Assembly: GCF_008329565.1 (NCBI RefSeq)
Contig: NZ_NPKT01000020.1
Span: 1 to 64,000, forward strand
Direction of reading: 5' to 3'
DNA length: 64,000 nucleotides
Source of the DNA: Mycolicibacterium sp. P1-5
GTDB taxonomy: Bacteria; Actinomycetota; Actinomycetes; Mycobacteriales; Mycobacteriaceae
Shown here: positions 15,195 to 23,777 of the stretch, piece after piece
How the letters are laid out: every line of letters starts with the position of its first letter
How positions within the stretch are numbered: the stretch's first letter is position 1
Notes under the pieces: model-generated
Seen by the model: only the letters and a program-made list of their open reading frames with translations
Databases searched by the model: none
Told to the model about the DNA's origin: nothing
Made by a program: the position numbers and the translations under genes

Positions 15195-15455
15195 GTGAAC
15201 GAGCTGATGACCAGGTTGCGCAGCGTGCTCAACTACGAGGTGAGTGTCGAAGCGGTAATCGAGATTCTGATGTGGCTGGCGATTCCGTACTTGGTGATCG
15301 GCCTCGTCTGGGGCTTCTTCCACGTGGAAGCGGTTCAGCAGCTTGAGCATCAACTCAACCGGGTACTTCCGGCCGGTGCCGAGGTGGGTGCGTACGGGCT
15401 GGCCGCGCTGCTATGGCCGGTTCTCCTTCTGCTGCCACCGCTCTGCTTGGCGTGA
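15195..15455 (+). CDS. Small membrane protein, divergent paralogue
   Basis: An 86-aa protein aligning along most of its length with the 74-aa product of the divergent gene (LRSVLNYEVSVEAVIEI, IPYLVIGLVWGFFH). A His-Val-Glu loop and a second helix (YGLAALLWPVLLLLPPL) follow. The GTG start at 15195 follows GGGAGG by 6-7 nt. The two paralogues share a 97-bp intergenic region and may be co-regulated. This suggests an inverted duplication. Confidence 0.7.
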   Translation: MNELMTRLRSVLNYEVSVEAVIEILMWLAIPYLVIGLVWGFFHVEAVQQLEHQLNRVLPAGAEVGAYGLAALLWPVLLLLPPLCLA

Positions 15456-15568
15456 AGTCGTAACCGACTCACAATCGACACCCGCCACCCTCGCGCGCCG
15501 ACTAGCGTGGTTGGGGGCGTTCGCCGTGTCGCGGACGCCGACGGTGTGGTGTCGATGAGGAGGGATCC

Positions 15569-17053
15569 ATGAGCGGACCAGTCGATGTGAATGGTCTGCC
15601 GGACGAACTCGGCCCTCTCGACATGCTGCTGCACCGCGGTGAGGCCAACCCGCGGACTCGGTCGGGCATCATGGCGCTGGAAATACTCGACAGCACCCCG
15701 GACTGGAACCGGTTCCGGACCGCCTTCGAGAACGCCTCCCGCAAGGTACTTCGGCTGCGCCAGCGAGTCGTCGTGCCGACGTTGCCGACGGCTGCGCCGC
15801 GCTGGGTGGTGGACCCCGACTTCAACCTCGACTTCCACGTCCGCCGGGTTCGGGTGCCTGAACCCGGCAGCCTGCGCGAGGTGCTCGACCTGGCCGAGGT
15901 GAGCCTGCAGTCACCGCTGGACATATCCCGGCCGCTGTGGACGGCGACTCTCGTCGAAGGACTCGAAGGCGGCAAGGCCGCCACTCTGCTGCACCTCAGC
16001 CACGCGGTCACCGACGGGGTCGGCGCCATCGCGATGTTCGCCGAGATCTACGACCTCGAACGCGAGCCGGCGCCCCGGCCCGCACCGCCACTGCCGGTGC
16101 CGCAGGACCTCACCCCCAACGACCTGATGCGCGAAGGGCTCAACCATCTGCCCGGCGCGATCGTCGGCGGTCTGCTCGGCGCCGTCTCCGGCGGGTTGGG
16201 AGTGGTCGGTCGCGTGGTGCGCAATCCCGGCACCGCCGTGTGGGACGTGGTGGACTACGCGCGATCCGGGCGCCGGGTGATGGCCCGCGCCGCCGACCCG
16301 TCCCCGCTGCTGCGGCGTCGCAGCCTGTCGTCGCGCAGTGAGGCGGTCGAGATGCGGCTCTCCGACTTGCGCGCCGCCGCGCACGCCGCGAGCGGTTCGG
16401 TCAACGACGCGTACCTGGCCGGGTTGTGCGGGGCGCTGCGGCGCTACCACGAGGCGCTGGGTGTCCCGGTGAACAGCCTGCCGATGGCGGTGCCGGTGAG
16501 CCTGCGCGCCGAGGCCGATCCGGCCGGCGGCAACCGGTTCGCGGGGGTCAACCTGGCCGCGCCGATCGCCGTCGTCGACCCCGCGCTGCGAATCCAGAAG
16601 ATTCGCAAGCAGATGACCTCCCGGCGCGAGGAGGCGGCCATCGATTTGATGGGCGCCATCGCACCGGTGGTCGGGCTGCTGCCCGATGCCGTGCTGGAGG
16701 CGATGAGCGGTGCGGTGATCGCCTCGGACGTGCAGGCCAGCAATGTGCCCGTGTACGCCGGCGACACCTATATCGCGGGTGCGAAAGTGCTGCGGCAGTA
16801 TGGCATTGGGCCGTTGCCCGGTGTTGCGATGATGGTCGTGCTGGTATCCCGCGGCGGCTTCGCAACGGTCACCGCCCGCTACGACCGCGCGTCGATCACC
16901 GACGAGGACCTGTTCGCGCGATGCCTGCGTGAGGGTTTCGACGAGGTGCTGGCGCTGGCCGGTGATCCGGCGCCTCGCGTAGTGCCCGCGTCGTTCCCCG
17001 ACGCGAAAAACGACTCCGCCCAACCCAGCCCGAACGGATCGGTGGCTTACTGA
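15569..17053 (+). CDS. Wax ester synthase / diacylglycerol acyltransferase (Rv2484c-type)
   Basis: The 494-aa protein is a bifunctional WS/DGAT, which esterifies fatty alcohol or diacylglycerol with acyl-CoA to make storage lipids. The active-site motif is at 144-150 (SHAVTDG); the catalytic second His (H145) and D149-G150 are kept, but the first His of HHxxxDG is Ser. The family's N-terminal 'PLDMLLHRGE' segment is present. ATG 15569 follows GAGGAGG. Its stop overlaps the plsC ATG (17053), making the first gene of a wax synthase-plsC-plsB2 operon that assembles glycerolipids. Confidence 0.88.
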   Translation: MSGPVDVNGLPDELGPLDMLLHRGEANPRTRSGIMALEILDSTPDWNRFRTAFENASRKVLRLRQRVVVPTLPTAAPRWVVDPDFNLDFHVRRVRVPEPGSLREVLDLAEVSLQSPLDISRPLWTATLVEGLEGGKAATLLHLSHAVTDGVGAIAMFAEIYDLEREPAPRPAPPLPVPQDLTPNDLMREGLNHLPGAIVGGLLGAVSGGLGVVGRVVRNPGTAVWDVVDYARSGRRVMARAADPSPLLRRRSLSSRSEAVEMRLSDLRAAAHAASGSVNDAYLAGLCGALRRYHEALGVPVNSLPMAVPVSLRAEADPAGGNRFAGVNLAAPIAVVDPALRIQKIRKQMTSRREEAAIDLMGAIAPVVGLLPDAVLEAMSGAVIASDVQASNVPVYAGDTYIAGAKVLRQYGIGPLPGVAMMVVLVSRGGFATVTARYDRASITDEDLFARCLREGFDEVLALAGDPAPRVVPASFPDAKNDSAQPSPNGSVAY

Positions 17054-18645
17054 TGAGCGACACGGAGATGCGCCTGCCCGGTTCGGTGGCCGAGGTGATG
17101 GCCAGCCCGGAGGGCCCGCAGATCGGGGCGTTCTTCGATCTGGACGGCACACTGGTCGCCGGGTTCACCGCCGTCATCCTCACCCGGGAGCGCTTCCGCA
17201 GTCGCGACATGGGCATCGGAGAACTGATCTCGATGATCGCTGCCGGTCTCAATCATCAACTCGGTCGGCTGGAATTCGAGGAGCTGATCACCAAGGCTTC
17301 GCAAGCCCTGCGCGGACGGGCATTGAGCGACCTGCACGAGATCGGCGACCGGATGTTCGTGCAGCAGATCGAGAAGCGGATCTATCCGGAGATGCGTGAG
17401 TTGGTGCACGCGCACATGGAGCGCGGGCACACCGTGGTGCTGAGCTCCTCGGCCCTGACGCTTCAGGTCGAGCCCGTGGCCCGCTTCCTCGGCATCGAGA
17501 GCACGCTGACCAACAGATTCGAGGTCGACGAGAACGACGTGCTGACCGGCGACGTCGTCCGGCCCATCCTGTGGGGGCCGGGTAAGGCCAACGCCGTCCA
17601 GAAGTTCGCCGCTGACAACGATATTGACCTCAAGCACTCGTATTTCTACGCCGACGGCGACGAGGACGTCGCGCTGATGTATCTGGTCGGCAACCCGCGC
17701 CCCACCAACCCCGAGGGCAAGATGGCCGCGGTGGCCCGCCGCCGGGGCTGGCCGATCTTGCGGTTCTCCAGCCGCGGCGGCGGTGGGCTGATGAGTCAGG
17801 TGCGCACGCTGCTCGGGGTCGGTGCGCTGGTGCCCGCGGCCACCGGCGCGATCTGGTGGGGGGCGCTGACCCGCAGCCGTCGGCGTGGTCTCAACTTCTT
17901 CACCACCGCGTTCCCCAACTTGTTGCTGGCCGTCAATGGTGTGCGACTCAACGTCCTTGGCGAAGAGAACCTCCGCAAGCAGCGGCCGGCGGTGTTCATC
18001 TTCAACCATCGCAACAATGCCGACCCGGTCATCACGGCGTCGCTGTTGCGGGACAACTGGACCGGAGTGGGCAAGAAGGAACTGAAGGACGACCCAGTCG
18101 TCGGCACGCTGGGCAAGCTGGTCGACACCGTCTTCATCGACCGGGACGATCCCAAGGCCGCCCTCGAAACCATGCACGAGGTCGAGAACCTGGTAGCCAA
18201 GGGCCTGTCGATCATGATCGCCCCGGAGGGCACCCGGCTGGACACCCGGACTGTCGGCCCGTTCAAGAAGGGTCCCTTCCGGCTGGCCATGGCGGCCGGC
18301 GTCCCGCTTGTGCCGATCGTGATCCGCAACGCGGAGGTGATCGCCTCCCGTGATTCCTCCACCATGAATCCCGGCGAAGTGGATATCGTTGTCTACCCGC
18401 CTCTTTCGGTCGAAGACTGGACGGTCGAGGACCTAGCGGAGCGGATCGAGGAGGTTCGTCAGCTGTATCTGGACACGCTGAAGAACTGGCCGACGGATGA
18501 ACTGCCGGTGCCCGAGATCTATAAATCGGCCCCGTCGAAGAAGGCACCCAAGAAGGCGTCTGCCAAGAAGACTGCTGCCAAGAAGACCCCGGCAAAGAAG
18601 GCCGCCTCGGCCAAGTCGCAGTCACCGGCCAAGGGCCGCCGATGA
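17053..18645 (+). CDS. plsC: Bifunctional HAD phosphatase / lysophosphatidate acyltransferase PlsC
   Basis: The 530-aa protein joins an N-terminal HAD-IB hydrolase (FDLDGTL, about 27-35; YADGDEDVAL later) to a 1-acylglycerol-3-phosphate acyltransferase (FNHRNNAD as the H-x4-D motif, PEGTR as motif III). It would acylate the sn-2 position of lysophosphatidate at the membrane; the HAD domain may dephosphorylate a related substrate. The last 40 residues are Lys/Ala repeats (KKAPKKASAKKT...) resembling mycobacterial histone-like tails. It overlaps both neighbours, so the operon is tightly coupled. Confidence 0.88.
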   Translation: MSDTEMRLPGSVAEVMASPEGPQIGAFFDLDGTLVAGFTAVILTRERFRSRDMGIGELISMIAAGLNHQLGRLEFEELITKASQALRGRALSDLHEIGDRMFVQQIEKRIYPEMRELVHAHMERGHTVVLSSSALTLQVEPVARFLGIESTLTNRFEVDENDVLTGDVVRPILWGPGKANAVQKFAADNDIDLKHSYFYADGDEDVALMYLVGNPRPTNPEGKMAAVARRRGWPILRFSSRGGGGLMSQVRTLLGVGALVPAATGAIWWGALTRSRRRGLNFFTTAFPNLLLAVNGVRLNVLGEENLRKQRPAVFIFNHRNNADPVITASLLRDNWTGVGKKELKDDPVVGTLGKLVDTVFIDRDDPKAALETMHEVENLVAKGLSIMIAPEGTRLDTRTVGPFKKGPFRLAMAAGVPLVPIVIRNAEVIASRDSSTMNPGEVDIVVYPPLSVEDWTVEDLAERIEEVRQLYLDTLKNWPTDELPVPEIYKSAPSKKAPKKASAKKTAAKKTPAKKAASAKSQSPAKGRR

Positions 18646-20969
18646 CCCACACCGACCACCTCGCCGACTTCAGCACCACCGACGACGCGCTGGTGCTCGC
18701 CTCGGTGTCGTCGAAGGCAGAGTTCGAGTTGCTCAACGACTGGCTGCACGCGCAGCGACGCGCGCACCCGGACACCAAAGTCGAGGTGCTGCGCCTGCCC
18801 GCAGGGGATCCGCCGCCCGGGGTGGTGGCTCAACTGGTCGAGGAACTCGGCGTCGGCGAGGACCGGCTGGTGGTTCCGGTGCGGGTGTTCTGGGTGCCTG
18901 GCGGACTGCCTACCCGGGTCAAGATCGTCGGACTGATCTCCGGCCGGGACACTTACCGGCCGCCGGAGGTGTTGCAGCGCAGGATCCTTCGCCGGGACCC
19001 CTCGCGTGCGCGCATCGTGGCCGGCGAACCGGCGAAGGTGTCGGAATTGCGTCAGCAGTGGCACGAGAACACCGTCGGTGACAGCCCGCGTGACTTCGCG
19101 CGCTTTGTGCTGCGCCGTGCCCGGCTGGCGATCGAGCGGATGGAACTGCGGCTGCTGGGGCCGGAATACAAGTCGCCGCAACTGATCACCGACGAACTGA
19201 TGGCCTCCGCGCGGTTCATGGAGGGCTTGGAGAAGATCCCCGAGGCCGAACCCGCCAAGGCCGAGGAGATGCTCAACGAGCTGGCCACCGGCTGGAGCAG
19301 ATTCTCGGTGGATCTGATCCCGAACCTTGGGCGCGCCATCTTCAGCCGCGGATTCGATCCCCGAATCGACTACGACAGCATGGAGATCGAGTCCATGCGG
19401 CGCGGCCTGGAGGACCACCCGGCGGTCTTGCTGTGGTCGCACCGCTCCTACCTCGACGGTGTCATCGTCCCGGTCGCGATGCAGGAGAACCGCCTGCCCC
19501 CCGCGCATACGTTCGCCGGCGTCAACCTCTCATTCGGGTTCATGGGTCCGCTGATGCGCCGTTCTGGTGTGATCTTCCTGCGCCGCAAGCTCGACGATCC
19601 GTTGTACAAGTACGTGCTGCGCCAGTTCGTCGGCTACATCGTGGAGAAGCGCTTCAACCTCAGCTGGTCCATCGAGGGCACCCGGTCACGCACCGGAAAG
19701 ATGTTGCCGCCCAAGCTCGGACTGCTCGCTTACGTCGCCGACGCCTACCTGGACGGCCGCAGCGAGGACATCCTGCTGCAGCCGGTGTCGATCAGCTTCG
19801 ATCAGTTACACGAGACCACCGAGTACGCCGCCTACGCCCGCGGCGGCGAGAAGACGCCGGAGAGCGCGGAGTGGCTCTACAAATTCATCAAGGCGCAGGG
19901 GGAGCGCAACTACGGCAAGATCTACGTCCGCTTCCCCGAAGCCGTGTCGATGCGCCAGTACCTTGGCGAACCGGGTGGCTCAGTCGCCTCGGATGAGGCC
20001 GCCAAACGGCTGGCCATGCAGAAGATGGCATTCGAAGTGGCCTGGCGGATCTTACGGGTGACGCCGATCAATGCCACCGGCCTGGTGTCCGCCCTGCTGC
20101 TCACCACCCGAGGCCGGGCGCTGACACTGAACCAACTGCACCACACCCTCCAGGACTCGCTGGATTACCTTGAGCGCAAACAGAACCCGGTCACCAACAG
20201 TGCGCTGCGGCTGCGCACACCAGACGGGGTGCGGGCGGCGGTCGACGCACTGGGCAACGGCCATCCGGTGACCAGGGTCGACGGCGGCCACGAACCGGTG
20301 TGGCGGATCGCCCCAGAGCACGAACATGAGGCGGCCTTCTACCGCAACACACTGATTCACGCGTTCCTGGAGACGGCCATCGCCGAGCTGGCCTTGGCCC
20401 ATGCTGGTCGGGCGCCCGACGGGGACCGGGTAGAGGTGTTCTGGGATCAGGCGATGCGGCTGCGCGACCTGTTGAAGTTCGACTTCTACTTTGCCGATTC
20501 CGCCGCCTTCCGCGAGCATCTCGCCGAAGAGATGTCGTGGCAGCAGGATTGGGAGGTCCAGGTCGCCGCCGGCGGTGACGCGGTGGACAGCCTGCTGCGT
20601 GACAAGAAGCCGTTGATGGCGCACGCGATGTTGCGCCCGTTCATCGAGGCTTACACGATCGTCGCCGACGTGCTGTGTGACGCACCGAGCGGCATCGAGG
20701 AGAAGGAGCTCACGAAGCTGGCTCTCGGCGTGGGTGCCCAGTACGCCGCGCAGGGGCGGGTCCGCAGCACCGAGTCGGTGTCGGCGTTGTTGTTCGCGAC
20801 GGCTCGGCAGGTGGCCGCCGACCAGAATCTGCTGGAGCCCGGCCCCGACCTACACGACCGCCGGCGGGCGTTCCTGCACGAGTTGCAGACCATCCTGACC
20901 GACATGGACCGCATCCACGCGTTCTCCTCCGAGCAGTTCTATGCCCGCGAGCGCGGAGCGCCAAGGTAG
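18642..20969 (+). CDS. plsB2: Glycerol-3-phosphate acyltransferase PlsB2
   Basis: The 775-aa protein catalyses the first step of phospholipid and triacylglycerol synthesis, sn-1 acylation of glycerol-3-phosphate. All four acyltransferase blocks are present: WSHRSYLDG (H-x4-D), NLSFGFMGPLMRRSGVIFLRR, SIEGTRSRTGK and LQPVSISFD. Length matches the mycobacterial family. ATG 18642 overlaps the plsC stop by 4 bases. Membrane-associated. It completes the three-gene acyltransferase operon. Confidence 0.92.
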   Translation: MTHTDHLADFSTTDDALVLASVSSKAEFELLNDWLHAQRRAHPDTKVEVLRLPAGDPPPGVVAQLVEELGVGEDRLVVPVRVFWVPGGLPTRVKIVGLISGRDTYRPPEVLQRRILRRDPSRARIVAGEPAKVSELRQQWHENTVGDSPRDFARFVLRRARLAIERMELRLLGPEYKSPQLITDELMASARFMEGLEKIPEAEPAKAEEMLNELATGWSRFSVDLIPNLGRAIFSRGFDPRIDYDSMEIESMRRGLEDHPAVLLWSHRSYLDGVIVPVAMQENRLPPAHTFAGVNLSFGFMGPLMRRSGVIFLRRKLDDPLYKYVLRQFVGYIVEKRFNLSWSIEGTRSRTGKMLPPKLGLLAYVADAYLDGRSEDILLQPVSISFDQLHETTEYAAYARGGEKTPESAEWLYKFIKAQGERNYGKIYVRFPEAVSMRQYLGEPGGSVASDEAAKRLAMQKMAFEVAWRILRVTPINATGLVSALLLTTRGRALTLNQLHHTLQDSLDYLERKQNPVTNSALRLRTPDGVRAAVDALGNGHPVTRVDGGHEPVWRIAPEHEHEAAFYRNTLIHAFLETAIAELALAHAGRAPDGDRVEVFWDQAMRLRDLLKFDFYFADSAAFREHLAEEMSWQQDWEVQVAAGGDAVDSLLRDKKPLMAHAMLRPFIEAYTIVADVLCDAPSGIEEKELTKLALGVGAQYAAQGRVRSTESVSALLFATARQVAADQNLLEPGPDLHDRRRAFLHELQTILTDMDRIHAFSSEQFYARERGAPR

Positions 20970-20987
20970 TGGCCATACGCTGAAGTC

Positions 20988-23009
20988 ATGACCGCCCCCA
21001 CCGTCCGCCGTCACACGGTGTGGCCGGTGCTGTCGCTGGTCGCGATCCTCGCCGGCATCACCGCAGCCGGCATCGGTGCGTTGGCGCTGGCCGATGCGTT
21101 GACGGCGACCGGCCTGCCCGATCCTGGTCCGGTCACCACGTTGGGGCTGCCGTTCGTACAGGCGGCCGGTGAGATCGCAGCGGTGTCGGCCGTCGGCTCA
21201 TTTCTATTTGCGACGTTCTTCGTGCCACCGCAGGACAACGGTGTGCTCGATGCCGCCGGCTACCGCGCGCTCCGCATCGGCGTCGGCGCGTCGGCGGTGT
21301 GGGCGGTGTGCGCGGCGATGTTGGTCCCGCTGACGGTGTCCGACGTGTCCGGTCAGCCGCTGCGCGATCACCTCAATCCGGTGCAGCTGTGGTCGGTGGC
21401 CGACCTGGTCGACACCGCCGGAGCCTGGCGGTGGACGGCGTTCCTGGCGCTGGTGGTCGCTCTCGCAGGCCGAGCGGTGTTGCGCTGGTCGTGGACGCCG
21501 TTTCTGCTGGCCGGCTCGCTGATCACGCTGGTGCCGCTGGGCTTGACCGGACACTCGTCGGCTGGCGGCTCCCACGACGTCGGCACGAACAGCCTGATGA
21601 TCCATCTGCTTGCTGGTGCCCTGTGGGCCGGCGGTCTGCTGGCCCTGCTGGTGCATGCGCTGCGCGGGGGCGAGCATGCCGACGTTGCCGCGCGGCGGTT
21701 TTCGGCGGTGGCGTTCTGGTGCTTCGTGGCGATGGGACTCTCCGGGGTGATCAACGCCTTCGTTCGAATCCGGCTCGGTGACCTGTTGTCCACCGACTAC
21801 GGCCGGCTGGTGGTGGCCAAGATCGTCGCGCTGGGCGTGCTCGGTGTCATCGGCTGGCGGCAACGGCGCGGGCCGGTTGCGGCGCTGCAGGCCGACCCGC
21901 AGGCCCGTGGCGTGCTCGTCCGGCTGGCCTTGGTCGAGGCTTTGGTGTTCGGCCTGACGTTCGGCATCGCGGTCGGTCTGGGCCGCACCCCACCGCCGTC
22001 CCCGCTGGACGCCAACCCGTCACCGGCCGAGGTGGGAATCGGCTACGACCTCGCCGGACCCCCGACCGTCGCGCGAATCCTGTTGGACTGGCGCTTCGAC
22101 CTGGTCTTCGGTACCGCGGCGATCGTGTTCGCCGCGGTCTATCTGGCCGGGATGATCCGGCTGCGCCGCCGCGGTGACTCGTGGCCGCCCGGCCGGACGC
22201 TGGCCTGGCTGTTGGGCTGCGCGGTTTTGCTGTTCACCACGTCGTCAGGCGTGGGCCGCTACATGCCGGCGATGTTCAGCATGCACATGACGGCGCACAT
22301 GCTGCTGTCGATGCTGGTGCCGGTGCTGCTCGTGCTGGGCGCTCCCGTCACGCTGGCGCTGCGGGCGCTGCCCGCGGCGGGCAAGGGTAATCCGCCCGGG
22401 CCGCGCGAATGGCTACTCGACGCTCTGCACAGCAAGTGGTCACGGTTCTTCACCCACCCGGTGGTAGCCACGATCGTGTTCGTCGCCGGGTTCTATGGTC
22501 TCTACTTCGGCGGTATCTTCGACGCGGCGGCGGGCCTGCACGGAGCGCACGTGCTGATGAACCTTCACTTCCTGATCAGCGGCTACCTCTTCTACTGGGT
22601 CGTCATCGGCGTCGACCCCACCCCGCGACCACTGCCGGCGGTGGCCAAGATCGCGATGGTGTTCGCCTCGCTGCCGCTGCACGCGTTCTTCGGTGTGGTG
22701 ATGATGGGCATGCAGCGGGTGTTGGGGGAGAGCTTCTACCGCTCGCTGAAGCTGAGTTGGCACACCGATCTGCTCGACGATCAGCATCTGGGCGGTGGAA
22801 TCGCCTGGGCGGCAGGCGAAATCCCGCTTGTGGTGGTGATGCTCGCGCTGTTGATCCAGTGGACCCGCAGTGACCGGCGCACCGCCAAGCGGCTCGACCG
22901 TGCCGCCGACCGTGACGACGACGCCGAACTGGCCGCCTACAACGCGATGCTGGCCAAGTTGGCGCGGCATGAAGGCGACGGCATCAACAGTCCGGGCCGC
23001 CGAACGTAA
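20988..23009 (+). CDS. CopD-CtaG fusion membrane protein
   Basis: The 673-aa polytopic membrane protein has two halves. Residues about 1-360 resemble the copper-resistance CopD family (GLTGHSSAGGSHDVGTNSLMIHLLAGALWAGGL). The second half resembles the caa3-type cytochrome oxidase assembly factor CtaG (SSGVGRYMPAMFSMHMTAHMLLSMLVPVLL; GIDPTPRPLP-like). The many His and Met residues in membrane segments suggest copper handling for oxidase assembly. The C-terminal tail is charged. It lies 18 bp after plsB2, so it may be co-transcribed. Similar fusions are common in mycobacteria (Rv0102-like). Confidence 0.85.
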   Translation: MTAPTVRRHTVWPVLSLVAILAGITAAGIGALALADALTATGLPDPGPVTTLGLPFVQAAGEIAAVSAVGSFLFATFFVPPQDNGVLDAAGYRALRIGVGASAVWAVCAAMLVPLTVSDVSGQPLRDHLNPVQLWSVADLVDTAGAWRWTAFLALVVALAGRAVLRWSWTPFLLAGSLITLVPLGLTGHSSAGGSHDVGTNSLMIHLLAGALWAGGLLALLVHALRGGEHADVAARRFSAVAFWCFVAMGLSGVINAFVRIRLGDLLSTDYGRLVVAKIVALGVLGVIGWRQRRGPVAALQADPQARGVLVRLALVEALVFGLTFGIAVGLGRTPPPSPLDANPSPAEVGIGYDLAGPPTVARILLDWRFDLVFGTAAIVFAAVYLAGMIRLRRRGDSWPPGRTLAWLLGCAVLLFTTSSGVGRYMPAMFSMHMTAHMLLSMLVPVLLVLGAPVTLALRALPAAGKGNPPGPREWLLDALHSKWSRFFTHPVVATIVFVAGFYGLYFGGIFDAAAGLHGAHVLMNLHFLISGYLFYWVVIGVDPTPRPLPAVAKIAMVFASLPLHAFFGVVMMGMQRVLGESFYRSLKLSWHTDLLDDQHLGGGIAWAAGEIPLVVVMLALLIQWTRSDRRTAKRLDRAADRDDDAELAAYNAMLAKLARHEGDGINSPGRRT

Positions 23010-23211
23010 CGCCGCGGCGGTGAATCCGCGATTCCGCCGCCCCGGCGTTACTTTCGCGGTGGTCTCGGCGCGGGTTTCCGAACCGGCCGCTATCCACAGT
23101 TCGACCTTTATCCACAACGTCCCTCGATTCGGGTCGCCCCATTGACCAAGGCTGTCGGCGAGCTGCGGCTCACTCAGTGGGCAAGTTCACCCAACGGAAA
23201 GGACCCAAGTC

Positions 23212-23664
23212 ATGTTCGAAACTCATCTGACTGTCGTCGGCCGCATCGTCACCGACCCTCGCCGCCGAGTCGTCGGCGATCAGGAACTGATCAGCTTCCG
23301 GGTAGCCAGTAACTCCCGGCGCCGGACCGGCGACGGCACCTGGGAGCCGGGCAACTCGCTGTTCATCACCGTCAACTGCTGGGGCAAGCTGGTCACCGGC
23401 GTCGGCGCCGGCCTTTACAAGGGTGCCCCGGTGATCGTCGTAGGTGACGTCTTCACCAGCGAGTACGACGACAAGGAAGGTGTGCGACGCTCGTCTCTGG
23501 AGATGCGCGCCACGGCGGTGGGTCCCGACTTGTCCCGCGCGATCGTCCGCTTCGAGCAGCCTCAGCCCAAGCCGGCCCAGCCGGTCGATGATGCGCCGCA
23601 GGACGACGCGCAGGACGGCACCGACGAGGCCGAGGAGTCGACGGAACTTGCCTTCTCGGCGTGA
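23212..23664 (+). CDS. ssbB: Single-stranded DNA-binding protein paralogue SsbB
   Basis: A 150-aa OB-fold protein starting MFETHLTVVGRIVTDPRRRVVGDQELISFRVASNSRR, then W-E-P-G-N-S-L-F-I-T-V-N-C-W-G, as in SSB. The C-terminal tail is acidic but lacks the D-D-D-I-P-F end of the housekeeping SSB, which marks the second mycobacterial SSB (Rv2478c/SSBb type), upregulated in stress or recombination in M. smegmatis. ATG 23212 follows GGAAAGGA. It is upstream of ettA, as in other mycobacteria. Confidence 0.85.
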   Translation: MFETHLTVVGRIVTDPRRRVVGDQELISFRVASNSRRRTGDGTWEPGNSLFITVNCWGKLVTGVGAGLYKGAPVIVVGDVFTSEYDDKEGVRRSSLEMRATAVGPDLSRAIVRFEQPQPKPAQPVDDAPQDDAQDGTDEAEESTELAFSA

Positions 23665-23777
23665 GCAGGCGGCGGCCGTGCTGGCCTCGGCCAGCGCGGC
23701 CGCTGCGCCTGGTCCCGGCGCGCCTAGGATGGTCGGCGAGCAATTTTCGAACGAAGACGGAAGGCAATACCGCGGCA

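Noticed and set aside
15911..17152. 413-codon open frame on the minus strand
   Set aside because: It is antisense to the wax synthase gene, has an Arg/His/Gly-biased composition and no ribosome site; it is a by-product of high GC.
23661..23777. Upstream GTG start for ettA
   Set aside because: The leader overlaps the end of ssbB, is rich in Arg/Pro, and the family start is MAEYIYTM at 23778.
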